Positions 8,045 to 17,336 of a stretch of DNA of 20,274 nt are shown here, piece after piece; the first letter of the stretch is position 1, and each line of letters starts with the position of its first letter. This DNA comes from an uncultured Collinsella sp. (GTDB lineage Bacteria > Actinomycetota > Coriobacteriia > Coriobacteriales > Coriobacteriaceae), in NCBI GenBank assembly GCA_934617135.1, contig CAKTUC010000020.1, positions 1 to 20,274 on the forward strand. The letters are read 5' to 3'. A model generated the notes under the pieces. It searched no databases. It was not told the origin of the DNA and saw nothing but the letters and a program-made list of their open reading frames with translations. Made by a program: the position numbers and the translations under genes.

Positions 8045-9193
8045 GTGTCGGAAAATAGGGATTACTACGAGGTACTTGGCGTCGATAGGGACGCCGACGC
8101 GCGGACGATCAAGCGCGCGTTTCTAAAGAAGGCCCGTACCGTACACCCGGATGTTTCGGACGACCCCGAGGCCGAGGCAAAGTTCAAGGAACTCAACGAG
8201 GCCTATTCCGTTCTTTCCGACGAGCAGAAGCGTGCTAACTACGACCGTTACGGTACCGCGGACGGCCCTGGCGGCTCGGGCTATGTCGACATCAACGATA
8301 TCTTTGGCGGCATGGGTATGGACGACCTGTTCTCGTCGTTCTTTGGCGGTGGCGCCGGTGGCGGCGCCCGTAGCCGTCGTGAGCGCCGTCGCGGTCGCGA
8401 TATGGCCATCTCGCTTTCGGTGACCCTTGAGGAGGCGGCGCTCGGCTGCAAAAAGACGATCAGCTACGACCGTCTGGCTCCCTGTGACGATTGCAACGGC
8501 ACCGGTAGGGCCGAAGGCGCACAGGAAAAGCAGTGCGGCCGCTGCCACGGCACGGGTTATGTCACCACAGTCCAGCGTTCGTTCCTGGGTCAGGTCCAGT
8601 CTTCCTCGCCCTGCCCCGACTGTCACGGCGAGGGCACGGTTATCGACCATCCCTGCGAGACCTGTGACGGTCAGGGCCGGACTCCCTCGCACGAAAAGCT
8701 CGATATCGATATTCCCGCCGGCGTGTCGACCGGTCGCCAGCTGCGCGTGAGTGGCTTTGGCGAGGCTGGCCTTCGCGGCGAGCCCTCGGGCGATTTGATC
8801 GTCAACGTACGTGTTGCCGACCACGAGCGCTTTAAGCGCAATGGCGATGACCTGTACCTGGTGAGTGACGTCTCGATTGCGCAGGCCGCGCTTGGTTGCG
8901 AGATCGAGGTCCAGGGCATTATGCCCGATGAGGTCGTCAAGCTGTGCGTCCCCGCCGGCGCGCAGTACGGTGACACCGTAAGCGTTAATAATTACGGCAT
9001 GCCGCGTATCGGCGGTGGCGGTTCGCGCGGTCGTCTGATCGTGCAGCTTCGTGTGGTCGTTCCCACCAATCTTTCCAATAAGCAGCGCGAGCTGCTCCGC
9101 GCCTTTGCCGACGAGATGGGCGATGACGTCGCATCCGGTAAGAAGTCGGTGACCGACCGTATCAAGAGTGCCCTCGACGACATCCTCGATTAA
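8045..9193 (+). CDS. dnaJ: Molecular chaperone DnaJ (Hsp40)
   Basis: DnaJ delivers unfolded proteins to DnaK and stimulates its ATPase. The 382-residue product has the canonical order: J domain (5-70, HPD at 34-36), a Gly/Phe region (75-108, including DINDIFGGMG), four zinc motifs beginning at Cys147, Cys164, Cys190 and Cys204, both beta-rich substrate domains (IDIPAGVSTG, LRVSGFGEAG, VPAGAQYGDT), and a C-terminal dimer region (NLSNKQRELLRAFADEMG). The start is GTG at 8045, preceded by GGAGGG at 8031-8036; upstream in-frame codons from 7979 add nonconserved residues. The G/F segment is followed by a very basic stretch (RSRRERRRGR). No grpE, dnaK or hrcA is adjacent, so this is the dispersed actinobacterial-type dnaJ locus. 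It lies 9 bp before mtaB and probably heads that operon. Confidence 0.95.
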   Translation: MSENRDYYEVLGVDRDADARTIKRAFLKKARTVHPDVSDDPEAEAKFKELNEAYSVLSDEQKRANYDRYGTADGPGGSGYVDINDIFGGMGMDDLFSSFFGGGAGGGARSRRERRRGRDMAISLSVTLEEAALGCKKTISYDRLAPCDDCNGTGRAEGAQEKQCGRCHGTGYVTTVQRSFLGQVQSSSPCPDCHGEGTVIDHPCETCDGQGRTPSHEKLDIDIPAGVSTGRQLRVSGFGEAGLRGEPSGDLIVNVRVADHERFKRNGDDLYLVSDVSIAQAALGCEIEVQGIMPDEVVKLCVPAGAQYGDTVSVNNYGMPRIGGGGSRGRLIVQLRVVVPTNLSNKQRELLRAFADEMGDDVASGKKSVTDRIKSALDDILD

Positions 9194-9202
9194 GGAGCCC
9201 GC

Positions 9203-10495
9203 GTGCTCGCACCCCATATTTCCGTCGTCAACCTCGGCTGCCGCGTCAACCGGGTTGAGTCCGACCGTATCACTGCCGATCTTATGCGCCTGGGCTTTGC
9301 GATGGTGGAGCCCCAGGACGCCGAGCTGATCGTCATCAATACCTGCGCCGTGACGGGCGAGGCCGAGGCCAAGACCCGCAAGGCCGTTCGCCACGCCCTA
9401 GCCTATCCAGGCGAGCCCTACGTGGTCGTAACCGGCTGCGTGGTCAACCTGCATCCTGAGGAGCTGCTTGAACTCTCCGATCGCGTGATCGCTGAGCCGT
9501 CCAAGATTGACGTCGCCGAGCGCGTCTGCGAAGTGCTGGGCGTCGAGTCCGATAGCGTGTCCGCCTGCAGCGATGGCGACGTGGTTGATGCGCTCGGTCG
9601 TTCGCGATTGGGCGTGAAGATTCAGGATGGCTGCAACCACCGCTGCACCTACTGCATCGTGTGGAAGGCCCGCGGCCCCGAGCGATCTGTGCCCGTCGAG
9701 TCCGTGCTCGAGCAGGTGCGCGAGGCCCAGGAGGCCGGCGTGCCCGAGGTGGTGCTGACCGGCGTGAACCTGGGCGCCTATGACGGCAAGAGCGCGACCG
9801 ACGAGCATGTCGAGATCGACGAGCTGCTCGAGGCCATTATGGAGCGCACCGATATCGCCCACGTGCGCATCTCCTCGGTGGAGCCCATGGATATTTCCGA
9901 GCGCTTGCTCCGCGTCATGGCGCGCTACCCGCAGCGTATCGCCCCGTTTTTGCATCTGCCCGTGCAGTCTGGCTGCACGGCGACCCTGCATCGCATGGGC
10001 CGTCCCTATAGCGCCGAGGCCTTTGAGGACACGGTGCGCATGATTCGCGCCAACCTTCCGCAGGCGTCGCTTTCGTGCGACGTTATCGTTGGTTTTCCCG
10101 GCGAGACGGACGAGGAGTTCGAGGAGTCGCTGTCTCTGTGCCGCCGCGTGGGCTTCTCGCGCATGCACGTGTTCCGCTATAGCAAGCGCCCCGGCACCCT
10201 TGCCGCCGACATGCCCGACCAGGTGGCTCCCGAGGTCATGGCCGAGCGTAGCCGTCGTATGCGTGCCGCAGCACAGGAGCTCGCTATTGCCGATGCCCGT
10301 CGTCGCGTGGGCACCGTCGAGCGCGCCGTGCTTGAGTACGGTGACAACCTGACGCTCGGCTCGTTCCATCATGCCCGTCTTGATGATACCTGTGGACTCA
10401 CAGCCCCGTGCCTGCTCGATGTTGCTATCATCGGAGTCGATGATTCCGGCTTGGTCCATGCACGCAGGGAGGTTCATGGAAGCCTCGAAGATTAG
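9203..10495 (+). CDS. mtaB: tRNA (N6-L-threonylcarbamoyladenosine(37)-C2)-methylthiotransferase
   Basis: MtaB adds a methylthio group to t6A37 in ANN-decoding tRNAs. The 430-residue protein has the three-cysteine N-terminal MTTase domain (NLGCRVN Cys13, NTCAVTGEAEAK Cys48, VTGCV Cys79). The radical SAM motif follows as CNHRCTYC (144, 148, 151), then PEVVLTGVNLGAY, RISSVEP, FLHLPVQSGC and CDVIVGFPGETDEEF. The NTCAVTGEAEAKTRK stretch and NLGCRVN are closer to MtaB than to MiaB (which has NTCxVRE). The C-terminal 60 residues could be a small TRAM RNA-binding domain. The start is GTG at 9203, with AAGGAG overlapping the dnaJ stop (9192-9197). Its end overlaps phoH by 20 bp. Confidence 0.92.
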   Translation: MLAPHISVVNLGCRVNRVESDRITADLMRLGFAMVEPQDAELIVINTCAVTGEAEAKTRKAVRHALAYPGEPYVVVTGCVVNLHPEELLELSDRVIAEPSKIDVAERVCEVLGVESDSVSACSDGDVVDALGRSRLGVKIQDGCNHRCTYCIVWKARGPERSVPVESVLEQVREAQEAGVPEVVLTGVNLGAYDGKSATDEHVEIDELLEAIMERTDIAHVRISSVEPMDISERLLRVMARYPQRIAPFLHLPVQSGCTATLHRMGRPYSAEAFEDTVRMIRANLPQASLSCDVIVGFPGETDEEFEESLSLCRRVGFSRMHVFRYSKRPGTLAADMPDQVAPEVMAERSRRMRAAAQELAIADARRRVGTVERAVLEYGDNLTLGSFHHARLDDTCGLTAPCLLDVAIIGVDDSGLVHARREVHGSLED

Positions 10496-11462
10496 ACTTA
10501 CCGTTCCCGAGGGGATTGACCCCTCGCGCGTTTTGGGCGCCGGTGACGGCGTCCTCCGTGCACTCGAGAATTTGGTGCGCGCCCACGTGGTTGCCCGCGG
10601 CGATAGCATTGCCGTGAGCGGCGATCCAGACGAGGTCGAGCTGGTGGCGCGTTTTTTCGAACATGCCTTTCGCGAGGCGGCTGCCGGCCGCACGCTTTCT
10701 GCCGACGATGTCTCGCGCTGTCTGGCCGTCCTGCGCGACGGCGAGCACGAGGCTACGTCGCTGCGCGACGACGTGCTGCTGTCGTATCGCGGCCGCGTCA
10801 TCCGCCCCAAGACGCTCGGTCAAAAACGTTATGTGGATGCCATTCGCTCTCATACCATCACGTTTGGTTTGGGTCCCGCCGGCACCGGTAAAACCTATCT
10901 GGCCATGGCGCTCGCCGTCGCCGCACTCAAGCGTCACGAGGTGGGACGTCTGATCCTGACGCGCCCGGTCGTTGAGGCGGGGGAGAACCTGGGCTTCTTG
11001 CCCGGCACCCTCGAGGAAAAGATCGACCCGTATATGCGTCCGCTCTACGATGCTCTCTTTGACATGATGGATCGCGAACGCACCGATGAGCTTATGGAGC
11101 GTGGCGTAATCGAGATCGCCCCGCTCGCCTATATGCGCGGCCGAACGCTGAGCGATGCCTTCGTGGTGCTCGACGAGGCACAAAACACCACGCCCGAGCA
11201 GATGAAGATGTTCCTGACGCGTCTGGGCTTTAATTCCAAGTTCGTGATCACTGGCGACCTGAGTCAACGCGATCTGGTGGGTCGTCGCGGCGGTCTGGCC
11301 GATGTCGAGCGGATTTTGGGCCGCGTCGACGATGTGGCGTTTTCGCACCTGGAGCGCGCCGACGTGGTGCGCCACGCCCTGGTGGGCCGTATCGTTGAGG
11401 CCTATGATGCATACGACGATGCGCGCGAGCAGCGTGCACGCGATCGAAAGGAGTCCCGTTGA
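10476..11462 (+). CDS. phoH: PhoH family protein (PhoH-like ATPase)
   Basis: This cytoplasmic P-loop ATPase family is linked to RNA metabolism and is almost always next to ybeY. The 328-residue protein begins with an N-terminal segment of KH-like character (IRLTVPEG ... DSIAVSGDPDEVELV). An ATPase core follows with Walker A GPAGTGKT (133-140), LTRPVVEAGENLGFLPGTLEEK, APLAYMRGRTL, Walker B VVLDEAQN (230-237) and FVITGDLSQRDL. The ATG at 10476 follows AGGGAGG (10466-10472) and lies inside the end of mtaB; an ATG at 10371 deep inside mtaB is rejected. The TGA stop overlaps the TTG start of ybeY. Its exact biochemical role is not settled even in well-studied bacteria. Confidence 0.94.
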   Translation: MEASKIRLTVPEGIDPSRVLGAGDGVLRALENLVRAHVVARGDSIAVSGDPDEVELVARFFEHAFREAAAGRTLSADDVSRCLAVLRDGEHEATSLRDDVLLSYRGRVIRPKTLGQKRYVDAIRSHTITFGLGPAGTGKTYLAMALAVAALKRHEVGRLILTRPVVEAGENLGFLPGTLEEKIDPYMRPLYDALFDMMDRERTDELMERGVIEIAPLAYMRGRTLSDAFVVLDEAQNTTPEQMKMFLTRLGFNSKFVITGDLSQRDLVGRRGGLADVERILGRVDDVAFSHLERADVVRHALVGRIVEAYDAYDDAREQRARDRKESR

Positions 11463-11968
11463 GTGTATTGATCAGCAACGATGCCGAGCTCGATACGCTG
11501 CTCGAAGCCCCCGAGGTGGAGCGCATCTGCGAGGTTGTGCTTGCCGCCGAGGGCGTTGAGCGTGAGGTCGAGATCTCCCTTTCGTATGTCGATGAGGACG
11601 AGATGCACGAGCTCAACCACGAATGGCGCGGTATCGATCGCACGACCGACGTGCTCTCGTTTGAGTGCGACTCGGCTTTTGACGAGGATATCCCTGCCGA
11701 TGAGACGCTCGAGCTCGGCGATATTATCCTGGCCCCACAGGTCATTGCCCGCCAGGCCCCCGGTTTTGGCAACAGCCCCGCCGACGAGTGCCGCCTGATG
11801 CTCGTGCACGGCATGCTGCACCTGCTGGGTTACGACCACATCGAGGACGATGAGGCCGAGGTCATGGAGGCGCGTGAGGACGCCATCCTACGTGACTTGG
11901 CGCTTGAGCGCGGCGAGGACCCTAAGCTCGTCCATGTCGGTCCCATCACCAACCATGCCCACGACTAG
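11459..11968 (+). CDS. ybeY: Endoribonuclease / rRNA maturation factor YbeY
   Basis: YbeY is a zinc-dependent protein required for 16S rRNA 3' maturation and ribosome quality control. The 169-residue product has the family core: ISLSYVDEDEMHELNHEWRGID, RTTDVLSFE, LGDIILAPQVIARQA and the zinc site HGMLHLLGYDH (His117, His121, His127). The start is TTG at 11459, which overlaps the phoH stop as TTGA, with AAAGGAG at 11447-11453; this is a typical coupled arrangement. Downstream, dgkA follows after 9 bp. YbeY is known to interact with Era and S11 in other bacteria, and era lies two genes downstream here. Confidence 0.95.
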   Translation: MSVLISNDAELDTLLEAPEVERICEVVLAAEGVEREVEISLSYVDEDEMHELNHEWRGIDRTTDVLSFECDSAFDEDIPADETLELGDIILAPQVIARQAPGFGNSPADECRLMLVHGMLHLLGYDHIEDDEAEVMEAREDAILRDLALERGEDPKLVHVGPITNHAHD

Positions 11969-11977
11969 GAGCCGTCT

Positions 11978-12355
11978 ATGATTCCCGGATCGAACAAGGA
12001 CCATCCATCCTTTTTAAAGTCGTTCTCATACGCCATGGAGGGCTTCGTCACCGCCGTCAAGACGGAGCGCAATATTAAGGTCATGCTCGTGGCGGGCGTG
12101 TGCACCGTCATTGCCGGCTGCATCGTGGGACTCGATATTGCCGAGTGGGGTACGGTCATTATCTGCTGCGGCCTGGTGATTCATGGCGAGCTGTGCAATA
12201 CCGCCATGGAGGCGATTGTCGACCTGGCGACCCAGGAACTGCATCCGCTGGCCAAGCGCGCGAAGGATATCGCCGCGGCCTCCGTGTACGTTCTTTCCAT
12301 TACCGCCGCGATCGTGGGCCTTTTGGTCTTTGCCCATGCGCTCGGCTTTATTTAG
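11978..12355 (+). CDS. dgkA: Diacylglycerol kinase / undecaprenol kinase family integral membrane protein
   Basis: The 125-residue protein has three membrane helices (about 34-52, 57-75 and 100-120). It shows the active-site landmarks of the prokaryotic DAGK family: SFSYAMEGFVTAVKTERNIK, ELCNTAMEAIVDL (71-83) and AKRAKDIAAASV (93-103). In Gram-positive bacteria this family usually phosphorylates undecaprenol, recycling the lipid carrier for peptidoglycan, rather than diacylglycerol. The position ybeY-dgkA-era is the common Gram-positive order. The start at 11978 follows AGGAG at 11967-11971, which overlaps the ybeY stop. Substrate preference cannot be read from the sequence. Confidence 0.92.
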   Translation: MIPGSNKDHPSFLKSFSYAMEGFVTAVKTERNIKVMLVAGVCTVIAGCIVGLDIAEWGTVIICCGLVIHGELCNTAMEAIVDLATQELHPLAKRAKDIAAASVYVLSITAAIVGLLVFAHALGFI

Positions 12356-12367
12356 AAAGGGATTCCC

Positions 12368-13438
12368 ATGTCCGATAACATGAAGCCTACCGATGAGATT
12401 CTGGACGACGAGGTCCTGGACGAGGCCGAAGGTGCCGAATCGTTTGACGAGGTCGAAGAGTTCGACCCGTTTGAGGGAATGAGTGACGAGGAACTCGATG
12501 CCCTGTGCGACGAGGATGAGAGCCTCGCGGGCTTTGGCGACGTGGAACCCGGTTTCCGCAGCGGCTTCGTGGCCCTGGTCGGTCGCCCCAACGCCGGCAA
12601 GTCCACGTTGCTCAACGCCTGTTACGGCAAGAAGGTCGCCATCACCTCTCCGGTGGCCCAGACGACCCGCCGCCGCATGCGCGCCGTGGTCAACCGCCCC
12701 GGTTACCAGCTGGTCTTCGTTGACACGCCGGGTATCCACAAGCCCAAGGACGGCCTGGGCTCCGAGCTCAACAAGAGCGCGTTGTTCGAACTGAACGATG
12801 TCGATGTCGTCGCGTTTCTGATCGACGCCACCAAACCCATCGGCAGGGGAGACGCCTGGGTTGCCGAGCGCGTCAAGAGCGCCCGTTCCAAAAAGGTCCT
12901 GGTGCTCACGAAGGCCGACGAGGCCGATCCCGCCCAGGTTATGGAGCAGCTCAAGGCCGCTCACGAGCTTATGGAATACGACGATGAGATCGTGACGTCG
13001 TCGGTCAAGAACTTCAACGTCGATGCGTTTATCGAGACCGTCGCGCACTTTTTGCCCGAGGGCCCGCGCTGGTTCCCCGAGGACATGGGCACCGACGCGT
13101 CCGACGAGACGCTCGTGGCCGAGTTTGTGCGCGAGAAGGTTTTGCGTCGTACCCGCGACGAGATCCCGCACTCCGTTGGCGTTATCTGTGACGCGCTCGA
13201 GCAGACCAAGAAGGTGCTGCGCGTGCACGCCACGATATACGTTGAGCGCGAGGGGCAGAAGGGCATCATCATCGGCAAGGGCGGCGAGATGATCAAGCAT
13301 ATCGGTATCGATGCGCGTCGCGACCTTGAGCGTATCTTTGGGACCCAGGTCTTTTTGGAGCTGGACGTGAAGGTCAAGGCCGGTTGGCGCGACGACGAGG
13401 CGCAGATCCGCCGCTTTGGCTATAACGCCGAAGATTAG
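12368..13438 (+). CDS. era: GTPase Era with acidic N-terminal extension
   Basis: Era is an essential GTPase that binds the 3' end of 16S rRNA during 30S assembly. The GTPase domain starts near residue 66 (SGFVALVGRPNAGKST, P-loop 72-80). SPVAQTTRRRMRAVV, G3 DTPGIHKP (119-126) and a G4 motif written TKAD (181-184) rather than NKxD follow. The C-terminal KH domain contains GQKGIIIGKGGEMIKHIG and VFLELDVKVKAGWRD. At 356 residues it is about 55 longer than usual. The excess is the N-terminus, where residues 1-60 contain 26 Asp/Glu and one Lys. The ATG at 12368 has AAAGGG at 12356-12361; no internal ATG before the GTPase domain has a comparable site, so the extension appears to be translated. Confidence 0.95.
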   Translation: MSDNMKPTDEILDDEVLDEAEGAESFDEVEEFDPFEGMSDEELDALCDEDESLAGFGDVEPGFRSGFVALVGRPNAGKSTLLNACYGKKVAITSPVAQTTRRRMRAVVNRPGYQLVFVDTPGIHKPKDGLGSELNKSALFELNDVDVVAFLIDATKPIGRGDAWVAERVKSARSKKVLVLTKADEADPAQVMEQLKAAHELMEYDDEIVTSSVKNFNVDAFIETVAHFLPEGPRWFPEDMGTDASDETLVAEFVREKVLRRTRDEIPHSVGVICDALEQTKKVLRVHATIYVEREGQKGIIIGKGGEMIKHIGIDARRDLERIFGTQVFLELDVKVKAGWRDDEAQIRRFGYNAED

Positions 13439-13447
13439 TCCGCGTCA

Positions 13448-14197
13448 ATGGCAGGCTCTCGCACATATCGCACGAAGGTGCTCGTCCTCGACAAGACCAA
13501 GCTTAAGGAAACCGACCTGATTTTGACGATGCTCGACGAGCGGGGACGGCAGGTGCGGGCCGTGGCTAAGGGCGCACGTAAACCCGGCGGTCGCCTAGCG
13601 GCCCGCTGCGAGCTCTTCTGCACCGTCGATATGCTGTTGGCGCATGGTCGCTCGCTCGACGTGGTTTCTCAGGCGGAGCTTATGGAGGCGCCGCTCGGCG
13701 CCGCTCCCGATTACGAGACGACCTGTGCCGCCAGTGCGATTGCCGAGGTTGCGCGCGTATGCTCGTTTGAGGATGCCGAGGACCCCTTTACCTTTGCCAT
13801 CACGCAACGGGCGCTCACGCTTGTCAGCAGCGGGCTCGACTCGGCGCATATGGACCTGCTCGTGGCGGCCTTTGTCTTTAAGCTGCTGTCGCACGTTGGT
13901 TACCGGCCCGATTTCTCGGCTTGCGTCTCGTGCGGCGACCCCATGCTCTCGTATTTTTCGGCCCAGGCCGGCGGGCTTTTGTGCGGGTCGTGCGCCTCGA
14001 GCGTGCCCGGAGCCGAGTTGGTATCAGTCGGCGAGGTCGCATGGCTGCGCGCCCTGATGTCCATGACGTTCGATGCCCTTATGGCCGAGCAGATCGATCC
14101 GCATACGGCGGCGTTTTTGCTGGGGCTTTCGCATGTGTGGGCCGCCACGCACACCGATCAGCGGCTCCGTGCGATGGAATTCATGTTGGGTCGGTGA
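13448..14197 (+). CDS. recO: DNA repair protein RecO
   Basis: RecO works with RecF/RecR to load RecA on SSB-coated DNA. The 249-residue product has the N-terminal OB-fold (YRTKVLVLDKTKLKETDLILTMLDERGRQVRAVAKGARKPGGR, here cited by its start and end only as YRTKVLVLD and AKGARKPGGR), a helical middle part, and a zinc site C-V-S-C (159, 162) with C-G-S-C (179, 182). The era-recO order is common. The gap from the era stop to the ATG is 9 bp with no visible Shine-Dalgarno, suggesting coupling to era translation. No terminator is seen after it; rpsO has its own promoter. Confidence 0.93.
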   Translation: MAGSRTYRTKVLVLDKTKLKETDLILTMLDERGRQVRAVAKGARKPGGRLAARCELFCTVDMLLAHGRSLDVVSQAELMEAPLGAAPDYETTCAASAIAEVARVCSFEDAEDPFTFAITQRALTLVSSGLDSAHMDLLVAAFVFKLLSHVGYRPDFSACVSCGDPMLSYFSAQAGGLLCGSCASSVPGAELVSVGEVAWLRALMSMTFDALMAEQIDPHTAAFLLGLSHVWAATHTDQRLRAMEFMLGR

Positions 14198-14221
14198 TGA
14201 TGCGCAGAAGCGCGCCGCTTG

Positions 14222-14230
14222 TGGTAACAT
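14222..14230 (+). promoter_or_regulatory. Candidate extended -10 promoter for rpsO
   Basis: TGGTAACAT gives an extended -10 (TG, G, TAACAT at 14225-14230) 105 bp before the rpsO start codon. No convincing -35 box is seen. Transcription would start near 14237 and give a leader of about 100 nt. Confidence 0.6.
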
Positions 14231-14299
14231 ACCGACCTGTTGGTACCTCGACCTTGGATGCTCGCTCCACCGACGGCTTCCCAGTCCGAGGCGAATAGA

Positions 14300-14315
14300 G
14301 TCGCCCGCGGGCGAC
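14300..14315 (+). promoter_or_regulatory. GC-rich palindrome in rpsO leader, candidate S15 autoregulation element
   Basis: GTCGCCCGCGGGCGAC is a 16-nt exact palindrome ending 8 nt before the AAAGG binding site of rpsO (14324-14328). S15 represses its own mRNA through leader structures in several bacteria, each with a different fold, so a leader hairpin here is a reasonable candidate. The assignment is inference. Confidence 0.35.
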
Positions 14316-14335
14316 GCGAAACGAAAGGTGAAACA

Positions 14336-14614
14336 ATGACTGTTTCCAAAGAGCGCAAGGCGGAGCTGACCGCCCAGTTCGGTAACTCCCCGGTCGACAC
14401 CGGCAACCCCAAGGTTCAGGTCGCCATCCTGTCCGAGCGCATCAAGGAGCTGACCGAGCACATGAAGTCCCACCAGAAGGACTTCCACACCCGTCGTGGC
14501 CTGCTCATGCTCGTCGGCCGCCGTCGTCGTCTTCTTTCCTACATCAAGAAGAACGACATCGTTGAGTACCGTGAGCTCATCAAGGCTCTGGGCATCCGCG
14601 ACAACATCCAGTAA
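14336..14614 (+). CDS. rpsO: 30S ribosomal protein S15
   Basis: S15 is a primary 16S rRNA binder of the 30S platform. The 92-residue product starts MTVSKERKAELTAQFG and contains the conserved DTGNPKVQVAILSERI, LTEHMKSHQKDFHTRRGLL and RRRRLLSYIKKND segments. It ends EYRELIKALGIRDNIQ, all typical of S15 (usually 89 residues). The ATG at 14336 follows GAAAGGTG at 14323-14330; an upstream in-frame extension from 14240 is unconserved leader. It precedes pnp, the classic rpsO-pnp pair, but a terminator lies between them. Confidence 0.97.
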   Translation: MTVSKERKAELTAQFGNSPVDTGNPKVQVAILSERIKELTEHMKSHQKDFHTRRGLLMLVGRRRRLLSYIKKNDIVEYRELIKALGIRDNIQ

Positions 14615-14631
14615 TAGGATTTGTACATGCT

Positions 14632-14664
14632 AAGAGCGTCCTGCGCAGCGGGGCGCTCTTTTTG
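14632..14664 (+). terminator. Rho-independent terminator of rpsO
   Basis: AAGAGCGTCC (14632-14641) pairs with GGGCGCTCTT (14651-14660), including one G-T pair. The loop is nine nt and a T run follows to 14663. Partial read-through into pnp is possible. Confidence 0.88.
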
Positions 14665-14670
14665 TGTAAG

Positions 14671-14698
14671 GGCGTGAACAATCACGCTCTACAGCGTG
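14671..14698 (+). promoter_or_regulatory. Two mutually exclusive small hairpins upstream of pnp
   Basis: GCGTGA (14672-14677) can pair with TCACGC (14682-14687). The same CACGCT stretch (14683-14688) can instead pair with AGCGTG (14693-14698). Both cannot form at once, and no T run follows either, so neither is a terminator. The function is unknown. Confidence 0.4.
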
Positions 14699-14730
14699 GC
14701 GGGGGCAGGGGGCCCGCGTCACATGAGAAG

Positions 14731-14753
14731 CCCACAGGCAAGGGGCCTGTGGG
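14731..14753 (+). promoter_or_regulatory. Strong hairpin directly before the pnp ribosome binding site
   Basis: CCCACAGGC (14731-14739) pairs exactly with GCCTGTGGG (14745-14753) over a 5-nt loop. It ends three bases before the AAAGGAG site at 14756-14762. PNPase in enterobacteria autoregulates through a cleaved leader hairpin, so this could be an analogous control site. That is inference. Confidence 0.55.
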
Positions 14754-14766
14754 GTAAAGGAGAACA

Positions 14767-17013
<2,247 letters not shown>

Positions 17014-17036
17014 CAGCCGCACATAAGCAGCTCACC

Positions 17037-17068
17037 AAGGGCGACTCCGTACTGGGGTCGCCCTTTTT
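17037..17068 (+). terminator. Rho-independent terminator of pnp
   Basis: AAGGGCGACTCC (17037-17048, beginning at AA) pairs with GGGGTCGCCCTT (17054-17065) over a 5-nt loop and ends in TTTTT (17064-17068). Its 3' half, GCCCTTTTT, is also the outer end of the left arm of the following palindromic repeat. Confidence 0.92.
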
Positions 17069-17210
17069 GCTTGCGCGCGGGGGCGGCGCATATGAAGTTT
17101 CCTGCTCTACAGTCCTGCGCAAGACGGAAAGCACATTAAGTGCTTTCCTTTGCGTGCGGAACTCGCGATAAACTTCATATGCGCAGCCCCCGCACGCAAG
17201 CAAAAAGGGC
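17060..17210 (+). repeat. Structured palindromic repeat, copy A
   Basis: The 41-nt arms 17060-17100 and 17170-17210 are inverted repeats with 39 of 41 positions complementary (mismatches at 17076 and 17085). They enclose 69 nt. Inside is an exact 9-bp hairpin, GGAAAGCAC (17126-17134), loop ATTAA, GTGCTTTCC (17140-17148). A 5-bp helix CGCAA/TTGCG can form below it (17118-17122 with 17150-17154). The 87-bp core 17092-17178 is shared, in inverted orientation, with copy B at 17360-17446. There is no transposase, no direct target duplication that I can see, and no credible coding frame. The left end overlaps the pnp terminator. Confidence 0.9.
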
Positions 17211-17336
17211 TGGTAAGTGCGGGTTGCGATTTTGTCAAATAGTCTATTGAGCGATCGGATTTCAGATCTCTAGACAATGCATGTGCAGTATTTCCCTAGA
17301 TAAAACCGACCAAAATAAACCTGTCCCTTTTTGGTA
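17211..17336 (+). other. Noncoding spacer between the two inverted repeats
   Basis: This 126-bp stretch is visibly more A+T-rich than the genes around it and contains no convincing reading frame. On the minus strand a TTGACA (complement of 17232-17237 region) is followed 17 bp later by TACCAG, a poor -10 box. On the plus strand TTGTCA likewise lacks a good partner. I therefore call no promoter. Confidence 0.5.
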
